A stretch of DNA of 64,000 bases from NCBI RefSeq assembly GCF_900163545.1, contig NZ_FUHW01000044.1, forward strand, positions 124,001 to 188,000. Direction: 5' to 3'. Of the stretch, positions 11,580-20,823 are shown piece by piece. How positions within the stretch are numbered: the stretch's first letter is position 1; each line of letters starts with the position of its first letter. Under the pieces are notes generated by a model. That model ran no database searches. It saw only the letters and a list, made by a program, of their open reading frames with translations, and was not told where the DNA came from. The DNA comes from Arthrobacter rhombi. GTDB lineage: Bacteria; Actinomycetota; Actinomycetes; Actinomycetales; Micrococcaceae. Position numbers and translations under genes: made by a program.

Positions 11580-12116
11580 TCAGGAACCGAGCCCCATCTC
11601 CTCGGTGAGACGCTGGCGGAGGCGGTCTCCCTTGGCGGAGGCCTGCTGACGGAGCTCGTCCGCAAAGTCGACGAGACGAGAACGCAAGCTGGTGGCCAGC
11701 TCATCGGTACCACTGGCCAAGGTGCGGACGGCCAATAACCCGGCATTGCGGGCCCCACCGATGGAGACGGTGGCCACCGGTACCCCTGCGGGCATCTGCA
11801 CGATGGACAGCAGCGAATCCATGCCATCGAGGGTCTTCAGCGGGACCGGCACGCCGATCACCGGAAGGGGAGTGACGGAGGCGAGCATCCCCGGCAGGTG
11901 GGCGGCGCCGCCGGCACCAGCAATGATGACCCGCAGACCGCGTTCGTGAGCCGTTTTGCCATAGTCGATCATCTCGTCGGGCATGCGGTGGGCCGAGACG
12001 ACATCGGCTTCGAAGGGGATGCCGAATTCCGCGAGGGCTTCGGCGGCCAGGCGCATGACGGGCCAGTCGGAGTCGGAACCCATGACGACACCGACGAGGG
12101 GCTTCGCGGTGTTCAT
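11580..12116 (-). CDS. purE: N5-carboxyaminoimidazole ribonucleotide mutase
   Basis: Converts N5-CAIR to CAIR in purine biosynthesis. It is 178 residues, normal for class I PurE. Motifs include [21 protein letters not shown] with the catalytic histidine, [12 protein letters not shown] and PLPVIGVPV. Its ATG overlaps the purK stop codon (ATGA), so synthesis of the two partners is coupled. Confidence 0.97.
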   Translation of the reverse strand: MNTAKPLVGVVMGSDSDWPVMRLAAEALAEFGIPFEADVVSAHRMPDEMIDYGKTAHERGLRVIIAGAGGAAHLPGMLASVTPLPVIGVPVPLKTLDGMDSLLSIVQMPAGVPVATVSIGGARNAGLLAVRTLASGTDELATSLRSRLVDFADELRQQASAKGDRLRQRLTEEMGLGS

Positions 12117-13303
12117 GCGGTTCGGGCTCCTTCGGTTGAGGCCGGCCCCGGGGCCCCGTCGCGGATGATGTCTGCCACCTGCGTGGCGGTGCGGCGGACA
12201 TCGTCGACGGTCTGGCCGGGGGCGCCGACGAGGTTGACGTGACCGATCTTACGGCCGGGCCGTACGGACTTGCCGTAGACGTGGATCTTGACGCGGGGTT
12301 GCGCGGCCAAAGCGGCAGGGAAAGCTGAATAGAGCTCGGGGTTCGCCCCGCCGAGGAAATTCTTCATGACGGTCACCTCGCCCAATGCACTGGTGTCGCC
12401 CAACGGGAGGTCCAGCACGGCGCGCAGGTGCTGTTCGAATTGGCTGGTCACCGAACCGTTCATCGTCCAGTGGCCGGTGTTGTGGGGGCGCATGGCCAGT
12501 TCGTTGATGACGAATCCCGGGCCGCGGCCGGGGGTTTCGAAGAGTTCGGCAGCCATGACGCCGGTGACGCCGAAAGCCTCCGCGATGCTCAGTGCCGCTT
12601 CACGGGCCGCCTCAGCAGTGGCCGGGTCCAGTCCGGGGGCCGGGGCGATGACTTCGTCGCAGACCCCGTCAACCTGGATGGTGTGCACTACAGGCCAGCC
12701 ACGGGCTTCACCCGAGGTGGTGCGAGCCACGAGAGCCGAGAGCTCCCGGCTGAAATCAACCTTCTCCTCGGCCAGCAAGTCGGTTCCGGCGGCGAACCAG
12801 TCGGTGCATTCGGATGCTGCGGCCGCATCGTCGAGCATCCGCACCCCCTTGCCGTCGTATCCGCCGCGTGGGGTCTTGAGCACCACGGGCCATCCGGTGG
12901 AATCACCAAAAGTAATGAGCTCCTCGATCGAAGCGACCCGGGCCCACACCGGGTTCGGTAGTCCGAGCTGGTCGATGGCAGCCCGCATGACCAGCTTGTC
13001 CTGGGCATGGATCAGGGCTTCGGGACGGGGTTGGACATTAATCCCCTCGTCGATCAGGGCCCTGAGGTGTTCGTTGGGGACATGCTCGTGATCGAAGGTG
13101 ATCACGTCGACGCCGGCGGCGAACTCCCGCAGGGTTTCCAGATCCCGGTAGTCGCCGACCGGGGCCTGGGCGACGGCAGCGACTGCCGAGACCTCTGGCC
13201 CCTCGGCCAAAACCCTCAGGTCAAAACCGAGGTTCGTTGCTTCAGGGGCCATCATTCGGGCAAGTTGGCCACCACCGACCACGCCAATCACAGGAAAATT
13301 CAC
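12113..13303 (-). CDS. purK: N5-carboxyaminoimidazole ribonucleotide synthase
   Basis: ATP-grasp enzyme that carboxylates AIR with bicarbonate to give N5-CAIR, the substrate of PurE. It is 396 residues. Visible are the N-terminal [14 protein letters not shown] nucleotide fold, the ATP-grasp core with [15 protein letters not shown], and [20 protein letters not shown] near the active site. Start is GTG at 13303 with GAAGAG ahead. First gene of the purK-purE-LCP unit; divergent from the GtrA gene. Confidence 0.96.
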   Translation of the reverse strand: MNFPVIGVVGGGQLARMMAPEATNLGFDLRVLAEGPEVSAVAAVAQAPVGDYRDLETLREFAAGVDVITFDHEHVPNEHLRALIDEGINVQPRPEALIHAQDKLVMRAAIDQLGLPNPVWARVASIEELITFGDSTGWPVVLKTPRGGYDGKGVRMLDDAAAASECTDWFAAGTDLLAEEKVDFSRELSALVARTTSGEARGWPVVHTIQVDGVCDEVIAPAPGLDPATAEAAREAALSIAEAFGVTGVMAAELFETPGRGPGFVINELAMRPHNTGHWTMNGSVTSQFEQHLRAVLDLPLGDTSALGEVTVMKNFLGGANPELYSAFPAALAAQPRVKIHVYGKSVRPGRKIGHVNLVGAPGQTVDDVRRTATQVADIIRDGAPGPASTEGARTA

Positions 13304-13444
13304 CTCTTCAGGGTACCGAACCGAGACCAGTCCATCGGCCGTGACGGGGCCCTGAACGGGGGATTATGAGGAAACTTTGAGTTGCAGCCGATAGAATGGG
13401 GAGCTGGCCGCGTCACGGACGCAGTGGACCGGCTCCTGCTGGAG

Positions 13445-13465
13445 CCCCGAATCTCGGGGTTTTTA
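13445..13465 (+). promoter_or_regulatory. Terminator-like hairpin in the leader of the GtrA gene
   Basis: CCCCGA at 13445-13450 and TCGGGG at 13454-13459 form a 6-base stem with a 3-base loop, immediately followed by five T residues. It lies 30 bases before the GtrA start and downstream of a TAGAAT -10-like element at 13392-13397. Because the upstream gene purK is divergent, no upstream transcript needs stopping here, so attenuation of GtrA is the simplest reading. Confidence 0.45.
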
Positions 13466-13494
13466 CCCGCACTGAACACCGTCTGTGGAGGAAC

Positions 13495-14058
13495 ATGCTC
13501 AACGAGTTGGCGAAAAAATGCCAAGGCCTTTTCACCATGCTGTGGCGAGAGGTCATGAAATTCGGCGTCGTCGGCGGTGTGGCGTTCATCATTGATACGT
13601 CGATCTTCCTGTGGATGATGAACGGGCCGATGCACGGTTCCGAGGTCAAGGCCAAGATCGTCGCCGGGATCGTCGCCACCATGTTCTCTTGGGTCGCCAA
13701 CCGCTACTGGACCTTTAGGCATCGCCGCCGGGCTTCAGTGGTGCGCGAACTGGTGTTGTTCATCATCATGAACGGCATCGGCTTGTTCATTGCCGCGGCC
13801 TGCGTCTGGGTCACCAAATACTGGATCGGTCTGACCGATTCGACCAGCCTGTTCATCGCCGGGTCGGTCGTCGGCCTGGTGTTGGGCACGATCTTCCGCT
13901 TTTTCGCATACCGCTTCTGGGTCTTCACCGAAGAGCTAGACAACGAGCCGGGCTTCAACCACGACCATGACCTGATCGGTCACCCCGAAACCGCCAGCAT
14001 GGCTCAGGAAGACGGGATGCCGCGCGAAGGCGGCGACCCCAACCCCACAGCGCACTAG
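13495..14058 (+). CDS. GtrA-family membrane protein
   Basis: Integral membrane protein of 187 residues with four predicted helices, the GtrA/DPMS3-like family implicated in flipping or presenting polyprenyl-phosphate sugars for cell-surface glycosylation. Typical features are KFGVVGGVAFIIDTSIFLWM in helix 1, VANRYWTFRHRR between helices 2 and 3, and RFFAYRFWVF at the end of helix 4. The acidic C-terminal tail is cytoplasmic. Start ATG at 13495 has a strong GGAGGAA; an upstream in-frame start at 13396 would read through the leader hairpin. It is divergent from purK, as in mycobacteria (from memory). Confidence 0.92.
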   Translation: MLNELAKKCQGLFTMLWREVMKFGVVGGVAFIIDTSIFLWMMNGPMHGSEVKAKIVAGIVATMFSWVANRYWTFRHRRRASVVRELVLFIIMNGIGLFIAAACVWVTKYWIGLTDSTSLFIAGSVVGLVLGTIFRFFAYRFWVFTEELDNEPGFNHDHDLIGHPETASMAQEDGMPREGGDPNPTAH

Positions 14059-14074
14059 GTTCCGAAGCTGTCAG

Positions 14075-14106
14075 GCCCGCCCCGCGATGACGTCGTCGGG
14101 GCGGGC
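14075..14106. terminator. Terminator between the GtrA and TIGR03089 genes
   Basis: Perfect 10-base stem: 14075-14084 pairs with 14097-14106, with a CGATGACGTCG-containing loop, then AGTTGTCTTT on the plus strand. It is placed between two converging genes and can serve both. Confidence 0.7.
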
Positions 14107-14114
14107 AGTTGTCT

Positions 14115-14876
14115 TTAAAGGTGTCGTTCCACGCGTTCATCGTCGAGCATTCGCTGTGTGGGGGAGGCCCCGGGGCCGAGGAGCACCAGCGGTGAATCCC
14201 CCCGCCATTGGGCCACGGCAGCCCGCAACGTCGTGCCGAGGTCGGTGACGGGGCCCAGCAGGGCCGTGCCGTGGGCTGCGGGCAGGGAAAAGAGCTGTGC
14301 ATAGTCCAAGTCCCCGGTACCGTCATCGGCCGTCAACGCCGGGGCGGCAGCCGGTACCGGATCAGCCAGGTAGTAGTCTCCGAAACCGCGAACCTCGGCC
14401 ACGTAATCCAGGCACCCCGAAGGAACTTCCCCGGGGAAGGACAAGGCCAGGGACTCCAGCCCAACGGCCACGACCTCAGCGGCGGGGAAGACCTCGGTGG
14501 CCGTGCTGGGGTTGCCGGTGAACACCACATCGGGGGAACCCGTCGTGCCGTGGTGGTGGTTGGCCCACTCGTGGAGCGGGCTCTCGGTGCCGGATGCCGG
14601 AAGGATGAGTTCGGCGCCGGTAGACCAGATGGCGAAAGCGATCGCCAAAGATTTCCAGTGAGCCGGCAGATCGAGCAAGATCCTGGTCCCGGGACCGGCG
14701 TCGAATTCCTCGGCGAGGAGGTTCGCCGATTTCGCGACCCAGTTGTCGAAAACATGGCCGCTCAGTTCCACGCGTTCACCGGGATCGCCGTACCATGTCA
14801 GCAGCGGGGAAGCGGAGTCCCGGTGTTTGGAGAGCAATCGGTTTGTAAAATCTAACGAATCGGTATCGGTGGTCAT
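14115..14876 (-). CDS. TIGR03089-family protein (AMP-binding-like)
   Basis: Actinobacterial protein of 253 residues resembling the N-terminal part of acyl-CoA synthetases; function unknown. The segment DPGERVELSGHVFDNWVAK and LLDLPAHWKSLAIAFAIWS match the start of AMP-binding enzymes, but the protein lacks the catalytic C-terminal lid domain and a full P-loop, so it may not adenylate anything. I start it at ATG 14876 (MTTDTDSLDFTNRLL) with GAGAGG upstream; the extension to 14990 is less likely. It is divergent from the WhiB gene. Confidence 0.85.
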   Translation of the reverse strand: MTTDTDSLDFTNRLLSKHRDSASPLLTWYGDPGERVELSGHVFDNWVAKSANLLAEEFDAGPGTRILLDLPAHWKSLAIAFAIWSTGAELILPASGTESPLHEWANHHHGTTGSPDVVFTGNPSTATEVFPAAEVVAVGLESLALSFPGEVPSGCLDYVAEVRGFGDYYLADPVPAAAPALTADDGTGDLDYAQLFSLPAAHGTALLGPVTDLGTTLRAAVAQWRGDSPLVLLGPGASPTQRMLDDERVERHL

Positions 14877-15011
14877 GGACTCAATCCTCTCAAACCTGTG
14901 AAAACCCTGATAATCCGGGGAACTGTCGGACACGCCCATCGGTACACTCATATATCGGGCGTGTTGCGACATGGATCGGAAGGCTTCCATCTATAGAATC
15001 ACCGCCTCCAC

Positions 15012-15040
15012 TTGACGTCGGTGAGTTACACCATTGTAAT
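15012..15040 (+). promoter_or_regulatory. Sigma-70-type promoter of the WhiB gene
   Basis: TTGACG at 15012-15017 and TGTAAT at 15035-15040 are separated by exactly 17 bases, close to the vegetative consensus. The predicted transcript has a leader of about 135 bases before the WhiB ATG at 15185, including a small hairpin CCACGG/CCGTGG (15067-15084). Confidence 0.65.
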
Positions 15041-15184
15041 TAGTAGGAGAAGCAGCTTTTTCCAGACCACGGACTAAGCCGTGGCCGCTCACGCGACCAG
15101 ACGTAGGACGGACGGTTACCGTTCGACAGGTCGGGTAGGTGGCCGGTGTAAGAGAGACAGCCAACCAGCGGAAGGGCGCACACC

Positions 15185-15733
15185 ATGGGGAACGCAGAGC
15201 GCATTTACGATCCCAGCCAAGCCGAACAGGCGTCAAAGAGGTACGGCTCTCGTGGAGTCCCCGCAGACTGGTTCCTCGATCCCGCAGACAATGCGGCGGC
15301 AGAGAACTACCGGGCCGCCGGACTGGACCTCGATGACCAGGCCACGGCATTCTTGGCCGCCCACGAGTCCGATGTTGAGACTCCAGAGGCCCTCCTGGCT
15401 CCGGTGCGTGACCTACCCGTGGAGCGCCCCGCCCAGACGGCTCCCGCCGAAGTGGACCCGCAGCAGCAGTTGTGGCTCGGCATGCCGGGCTACCCCGGCG
15501 CAGATGACGAGGGAGAACTCGGCTGGCAGACCGAGGCACTATGCGCCCAGACCGATCCCGAAGCCTTCTTCCCCGAAAAGGGAGGCTCGACGCGTGACGC
15601 AAAAAAGGTCTGCGGTGCCTGCAACGTTCGTTCCGAATGCTTGGAGTATGCGCTGTCCAATGACGAACGCTTCGGTATCTGGGGCGGCCTCTCCGAGCGT
15701 GAGCGCCGTCGGCTGAGGAAGCGAGCGGTCTGA
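15185..15733 (+). CDS. WhiB-family [4Fe-4S] transcriptional regulator (WhiB2/WhmD-like) with long N-terminal extension
   Basis: Iron-sulfur transcription factor that acts by binding the primary sigma factor; WhiB2-type members control septation and division. Its 182 residues include the four cluster cysteines C120, C143, C146 and C152, the GIWGG turn (164-168) and a basic ERERRRLRKR end that binds DNA. The WhiB core occupies only about residues 112-182. Residues 1-100 have no recognised domain, yet the ATG at 15185 has GGAAGGG at good spacing and a consensus promoter upstream. Position next to the metallopeptidase/DUF3499/manA neighbourhood matches mycobacterial whiB2. It overlaps or abuts the following glycosyltransferase gene. 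Confidence 0.92.
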   Translation: MGNAERIYDPSQAEQASKRYGSRGVPADWFLDPADNAAAENYRAAGLDLDDQATAFLAAHESDVETPEALLAPVRDLPVERPAQTAPAEVDPQQQLWLGMPGYPGADDEGELGWQTEALCAQTDPEAFFPEKGGSTRDAKKVCGACNVRSECLEYALSNDERFGIWGGLSERERRRLRKRAV

Positions 15734-15759
15734 TTCATTCGCAAGTACGCGTCACGGCC

Positions 15760-18700
15760 GTGGTCGTTGCGCACGACGGGGAGAGCTTCCTTCCGGCAAC
15801 CCTCGAAGCGCTGACAACCCAAACCCGGCCGGTCGATCACTTCATCGGCGTCGACGCAGGTTCCCAGGACAACTCTGCCCGCATCCTGACCGACTCGCTG
15901 CCGGCCGGCAGCCCGCTGGTCAAGGCACGGGCGAGAGGATTCGGCGCCTCGGTGCGCGCGGGCGTGACCGGCGAGGATGCGCTCCCTCGCCGCGCGGGCG
16001 ACCCGACGACGTCGGGAAACCTTCCGACCGTGGACCCCGAGATCCAGGACTGGATCTGGTTGATCCATGACGACTCGGCCCCCGACAGCGGTGCCCTGGA
16101 GGCGCTCCTCGAGGTCGTGGAGACCTCCCCTGCGGTGACCATTGCCGGCTGCAAGCAACTGGACCGCGATCAACCGCGCCGCCTGCTGGACGTCGGGTTG
16201 GGCATCAGCCGCTGGGGCGAACGCCTGACCATGATCGATGTGGACGAACTCGACCAGGGGCAATACGACTCCCGCTCCGACCGCTTCGCAGTGAATTCCG
16301 CAGGCCTACTGGTCCGCCGGGACGTCTGGGAGGATCTAGGCGGCTTCGACCCAGCCCTGCCCGGACTCGGCGACGACTTGGACTTATGCTGGCGTAACCG
16401 GCTGGCCGGCAACCGTGTCGTTGTCGTCCCGACGGCCAAGATGCTCCACGCTCCCGATAAGGTCCGCTCCATCGCCGGCCCGTTGGCCGGCCGCCGGGCC
16501 GAGGTCTATTTGCGGCTCAAGCACGCCGCCGCCTGGAAGGTCCCCTTCGTCGCCCTCGGCGCGATCCTTGGTTCCCTCTTCCGGCTACTCATCTCACTGG
16601 TGGCGAAGGACCCGGCCTTCGGCTTCGGGCAACTGAGCAGCACCCTGACCGCAGTGTTCTCCCCGGTAGCCCTCCGCGGTTCGCGCCGCGGGGCCCGCCG
16701 GACCCGGAAGGTCTCCCGTTCGCTGGTCCGCCCGCTGATGGTCCCGCGTCGGGAAGTGTGGGCCCACCGACGCAACCTCCTCCAGGCCGCAGGCACCTCA
16801 ACGGTCCTCGGCGACGGTTCAGGGGTCACGGCCGAGGCGTCCAATCCCTCCGGCGACAGTTCCGACGACTTCGCGGAATTGGCTGCCCCGACCCGCACCA
16901 GCTCTTCGGTCAGCGCCGTGATTGCGGTTCTGGCCACGGCCGTCGTCGCCCTCCTGGGGCTACGGAGCGTCTTCGGTTCCGGGGCACTGGCCGGCGGATC
17001 GATGCTTCCGGTGAGCGATCGACTCTCAGGGATCTGGGCCCACGCCACCGGATGGTGGCAGGACCTGGGAACCGGGATGCCGGGGCATGGTGATCCCTTC
17101 GACCTGGTGCTCTGGCTGCTCTCGCTGCTCGGGTTCGGTACCCCCAACACCGCCATCGTGGTGTTGTATCTGGCGGCCATGCCGCTGGCGGCACTCTTCG
17201 CCTGGCTGGCCCTCGGATCGGTGACGGCGAGCCGGGCCGCCCGGCTACTCGGCGCCCTCGTCTGGGCGCTGGCCCCGGCACTGCAAGTTGCCCTGGGCTC
17301 GGGGCGGGCAGGTGCCATCGCCGTGCACGTCCTCATCCCGCTGGTCGGCCTCGGAGTGATCCGTGCCGTCGGCGCCGGCCGACCGCGCGCCGAACAGCAC
17401 GCCGTCCCGTCCCCAGCGGATCCGCCGTCGAAGGCGGGTTTGCATGGAGTCCCCTCGTGGACCGCTGCTGCCGGGGCAGCCTTGGCCCTGGCGGCAGTCA
17501 CTGCCGCCTCCCCGAGTTTGCTGCCGCTGGCTGTCGTGCTGGTGGTGGTGCTCGCGATTCCTTTGGGCCGCCGGGCCCGGACCCTGTGGTGGGTTCCGGT
17601 GCCGTCGCTGGTCCTCGCACTGGGAAGTGTTCCGGCTGCCCTGAACAACCCGCGGGTCCTGCTGGCAGATCCAGGGGTCGTCCAGCCGTTCCAGGCGGCG
17701 GACCTGTGGCAACAGGCATTGGGCTTCCCCGTGGCATTCGACCCGATGGCGGGAGCCAATGGGTTCGGATGGGCAGCGAACCTGCTCCCTGGCCCGTGGG
17801 CGTTCATCGCCGCCCTCATCGTGGGTGTTCCGCTGCTCCTGCTGGCCATCGTCGGTTTGCTACGCCGTGGCCGGCGCGGCGCGATCATCCGCACCGCCTG
17901 GGTGGTCGGTGTGCTGACCCTGGCCACCGGATACGCCGTGCAGGCCCTTCCCTTTGGCGTCACCGCCGGCCGTGAGGTCACCCCCTTCACCGGTCCGTTC
18001 GTTTCGGTCTTCATGCTCGGCGTCCTCCTCTCGGCCGCAGGTGGCCTGGACTGGATGCGTAGCGTCAGGATCCACAAGACCTCGAGGCTGCGCGTGATCG
18101 CCGGCCCCGCCATGGCGGCAGCCGTGGTGTTGGTCCTGGCCTCGGCCACGGTGGCCACCACGTTGTGGCTGGCCCCCCGTACGGTCGGAACCGCGGATGC
18201 GGCGGCGGGCGAATCCGGCGCCACGTCGGATCTGGGCTTGGGGCAAGCCGTACTCCCCGTTGCGGCGCGCACGCTTCCCGCGACTGCAGCAGACCGAGGG
18301 AACTCGCCCTTGCAGGAACGCACCCTCGTTTTGGCTCCCGAGGGCAACGACGGGGCCATGAGCGCCACGTTGATGAGCGGATCGGGGATGAGTCTGGACC
18401 AACTCTCAGCAGTCTCCGCCAGCTCGCGGCTGACGGGAACACTCACCGATCCGCAGGCGGCACCGGACGACGATTCAGCAAAAGACCTCCGCAGCACAGT
18501 GGCCGGACTGGCCTCGGGCCAAGCCATCGACCCGCGGCCGGAACTGGCCCGTTTCGGAGTCAGTTTCGTGGTGCTGCAGGTCCCCGAAGGTGTTTCCACG
18601 TTGGCCGGCCGTCTTGACGGTGTTCCGGGACTGGCCCCCGTTGGCTACACCGAGGCAGGGTGGCTGTGGCGGGTGACCCCCGACACCGAAATCAAGGACG

Positions 18701-19209
18701 CCGAAACCCCCAACGAATTCACCGCCCGTGTGAGGTTGCTTGATGCCGAGGGCGAGACCACCTCACTCATCGGATCCCATGCGGCCCGCGTGCAGGCCCA
18801 CGCGCTACCCAACGGCCCGAAGGGGCGCACCGTCGTGTTGGCAGAACGGGCCGACCCCGGTTGGGAAGCCACCTACGACGGCAAGGCTCTCGAGTCCACC
18901 ACCAACGGGTGGGCCCAGGCGTTCAAACTGCCCAGCGGAGCCGGAGAACTATCGATCGGCTATTCGGCGCCCTGGTCCCTGCCCCTAGGAATTCTGATGG
19001 TCCTGGTCTTCGCAGGGACCCTGCTGCTGGTCATCCCGATCCCTGCCTCCCGCCGGTTCGCTGCCCGCCGGGTGGAGGAATTCAGGACGACGGGTAGCGC
19101 CGAATCCGTGTGGGATATTGATGATGCCGACGGCGAACACCTGCAGGACGAGGACGACGGCGATGCCCCGTTGGAGGGCACGTCAGGAGCTGAGGAGCAC
19201 AAGTCATGA
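15760..19209 (+). CDS. Large membrane glycosyltransferase, GT2 N-terminal domain
   Basis: About 1149 residues: a GT-A fold domain (VVAHDGESFL, GVDAGSQDNS, and WLIHDDSAPDSG near residue 100 carrying the metal-binding acidic pair), then more than ten transmembrane segments (about residues 385-800), then a large extracytoplasmic C-terminal part, one last helix near 1085 and an acidic tail. It probably transfers a sugar to a polyprenyl carrier or an envelope polymer; donor and acceptor are unknown. The start is uncertain: GTG 15760 has no ribosome site and clips the first beta strand, whereas non-canonical CTG 15730 or ATT 15733 sit after GAGGAA and overlap the WhiB stop. Its own stop overlaps the DUF5719 start. 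Confidence 0.9.
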   Translation: MVVAHDGESFLPATLEALTTQTRPVDHFIGVDAGSQDNSARILTDSLPAGSPLVKARARGFGASVRAGVTGEDALPRRAGDPTTSGNLPTVDPEIQDWIWLIHDDSAPDSGALEALLEVVETSPAVTIAGCKQLDRDQPRRLLDVGLGISRWGERLTMIDVDELDQGQYDSRSDRFAVNSAGLLVRRDVWEDLGGFDPALPGLGDDLDLCWRNRLAGNRVVVVPTAKMLHAPDKVRSIAGPLAGRRAEVYLRLKHAAAWKVPFVALGAILGSLFRLLISLVAKDPAFGFGQLSSTLTAVFSPVALRGSRRGARRTRKVSRSLVRPLMVPRREVWAHRRNLLQAAGTSTVLGDGSGVTAEASNPSGDSSDDFAELAAPTRTSSSVSAVIAVLATAVVALLGLRSVFGSGALAGGSMLPVSDRLSGIWAHATGWWQDLGTGMPGHGDPFDLVLWLLSLLGFGTPNTAIVVLYLAAMPLAALFAWLALGSVTASRAARLLGALVWALAPALQVALGSGRAGAIAVHVLIPLVGLGVIRAVGAGRPRAEQHAVPSPADPPSKAGLHGVPSWTAAAGAALALAAVTAASPSLLPLAVVLVVVLAIPLGRRARTLWWVPVPSLVLALGSVPAALNNPRVLLADPGVVQPFQAADLWQQALGFPVAFDPMAGANGFGWAANLLPGPWAFIAALIVGVPLLLLAIVGLLRRGRRGAIIRTAWVVGVLTLATGYAVQALPFGVTAGREVTPFTGPFVSVFMLGVLLSAAGGLDWMRSVRIHKTSRLRVIAGPAMAAAVVLVLASATVATTLWLAPRTVGTADAAAGESGATSDLGLGQAVLPVAARTLPATAADRGNSPLQERTLVLAPEGNDGAMSATLMSGSGMSLDQLSAVSASSRLTGTLTDPQAAPDDDSAKDLRSTVAGLASGQAIDPRPELARFGVSFVVLQVPEGVSTLAGRLDGVPGLAPVGYTEAGWLWRVTPDTEIKDAETPNEFTARVRLLDAEGETTSLIGSHAARVQAHALPNGPKGRTVVLAERADPGWEATYDGKALESTTNGWAQAFKLPSGAGELSIGYSAPWSLPLGILMVLVFAGTLLLVIPIPASRRFAARRVEEFRTTGSAESVWDIDDADGEHLQDEDDGDAPLEGTSGAEEHKS

Positions 19210-20804
19210 CCCGGAACCGCTTACCGCGCCGCGGACGCGCCGCAGCGGCCTCACTGGGGGCTGTTTTGCTGGTGGCCACCGGCGGCGGCATTGCCGTGGG
19301 TTCGCTCAACGGCCCCCTCTCGGCACCCGAGGTTGGGGCCGTTCCGCGTGTCTCGGTACCCGCGGGGGACTATGTGGGCCAGTGCCCGGCGACGGCCCGG
19401 TTGGTCGATGGTGCTGCAGGAGAAGGCACCGACCCGGCTTTCGCTGCCGCCTCGGACTCTGAAAAGACGATGATCCGGTCAACGGTGCTCTCCGATGCCG
19501 CCGAGCGCCTCCCCGGTGCCGCGGTGGAGAAACTCGACGGGACGACGGTGCGCACCTTGTCCAAGCGACTCTCGGACGAGGAGGCCAGTGAAGATCAATC
19601 CACCGGTGAAGACGGGTTCACCGGCCGGAAAGCCAAGACGGCCTCCGGTGTGAGCGAGCCGTCGGCAGCGAACCTGCGCGTCCAACCGCTGGGCGGCCGG
19701 CAGTCCACTGCCGGGGCAGTGCGCAGCTACGTTGCCGGTGACGGCGATTTGGCCGGGCTGGCGGCGGCGGACTGTCAGGTCCCGGCGAACGAACAGTGGC
19801 TCACGGGTGCCTCGACCACGGTCGGCAGCACGGCGTTGCTGACCCTGGCCAACCCGTCGGCCTCCCCGTCCACCGTCGATCTGGAACTCTACGGTTCCAA
19901 GGGCCCTATCGAGGCGGGCAACGCCCGCGGCATCATCATCGCCCCGGGGGAGTCGACGTCGATCGTCCTGGGCGGCATGGCGTCGGGGGAGAAATCACTC
20001 TCCGTCAAGGCCACGTCCACCGGTGCACCGGTCAGCGCCATCATCCAACAAAGCACGCTGCGTGGTCTGACGCCGGGAGGCGTGGACTTCATCGAGCCGG
20101 CGGCTACCCCCGATGAACACCAGGTCGTCCCCGGGATCCTCATCCAGGACGCCAAGACCCAGAAGGACATCACCTCACAGAAGGGGTACGAGGACGCCGC
20201 CCCGACCCTGGATCTGACCGTCCCTGGGGCCAGCGAACAACAGGTCAAGGTCCGTCTGGTGGGCAAGGACGGTCCGGTGGACCTGCCCCGCGACGGCCAA
20301 TACACGGCCCACGCCGGTGCCACCACCAGCGTGCATCTCACCGGGGTTAAAGCTGGAAACTATACGGCCATCGTGGACTCGGAGGAGCCGGTGGCTGCTT
20401 CGGTGCGTATGACCCGGGGAACCAAGGCCAAAAAACGGACCGATGCTGCCTGGGCTGGTGCGGCACACCGGCTGGGCGGCGAACATCTCGTCGTCGTCCC
20501 CGAGGGGGCCGCATCTCGTTTCCTGTTCCTCGCCAGGGACGGGGCGGCGAGCATCGACCTGCGCCCGGTCACGTCTGACGGCAAGGTTGGCAAGGCGGTC
20601 ACCGTGGAGGTGGATCAGGGCCACAGTGTGGAACGCACCATCGATTCCTTGGGTAAGGACGTGGTTGCCGTGACCCTCAGCGCCAGTGGGGACCCCGTTT
20701 ACGGCAGCCTGCTGGCCACCCACGGGAAAACTGATGTCTCGGTTCTTCCGCTTCCGCCGGCCACCCGAGGTGCCACCGATATCAGCGTGGACCTGCGCTA
20801 CTGA
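19206..20804 (+). CDS. DUF5719-family secreted/membrane-anchored protein
   Basis: Protein of 532 residues with an N-terminal basic segment and one hydrophobic anchor (AAAASLGAVLLVATGGGIAV, about residues 13-32), followed by a long extracytoplasmic, beta-rich, Gly/Ser/Thr/Val-rich region. DUF5719 proteins occur next to this type of giant glycosyltransferase in actinobacteria; function unknown. Start ATG 19206 overlaps the glycosyltransferase stop (ATGA), which argues for a joint role outside the membrane. Followed by a small hairpin before a convergent gene. Confidence 0.88.
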   Translation: MTRNRLPRRGRAAAASLGAVLLVATGGGIAVGSLNGPLSAPEVGAVPRVSVPAGDYVGQCPATARLVDGAAGEGTDPAFAAASDSEKTMIRSTVLSDAAERLPGAAVEKLDGTTVRTLSKRLSDEEASEDQSTGEDGFTGRKAKTASGVSEPSAANLRVQPLGGRQSTAGAVRSYVAGDGDLAGLAAADCQVPANEQWLTGASTTVGSTALLTLANPSASPSTVDLELYGSKGPIEAGNARGIIIAPGESTSIVLGGMASGEKSLSVKATSTGAPVSAIIQQSTLRGLTPGGVDFIEPAATPDEHQVVPGILIQDAKTQKDITSQKGYEDAAPTLDLTVPGASEQQVKVRLVGKDGPVDLPRDGQYTAHAGATTSVHLTGVKAGNYTAIVDSEEPVAASVRMTRGTKAKKRTDAAWAGAAHRLGGEHLVVVPEGAASRFLFLARDGAASIDLRPVTSDGKVGKAVTVEVDQGHSVERTIDSLGKDVVAVTLSASGDPVYGSLLATHGKTDVSVLPLPPATRGATDISVDLRY

Positions 20805-20822
20805 GCCTCGGCAAGGCGAGGC
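20805..20822. terminator. Small hairpin between DUF5719 and metallopeptidase-like genes
   Basis: GCCTCG at 20805-20810 pairs with CGAGGC at 20817-20822 just after the DUF5719 stop and before the stop of the converging gene. A 6-base stem without a T-run, so weak. Confidence 0.35.
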
Positions 20823-20823
20823 G

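Noticed and set aside
16506..18599. 697-codon open frame on the minus strand
   Set aside because: It lies wholly opposite the giant glycosyltransferase; its composition (Arg/Ser/Ala/Pro-rich, no motif) is what high-GC antisense frames give.
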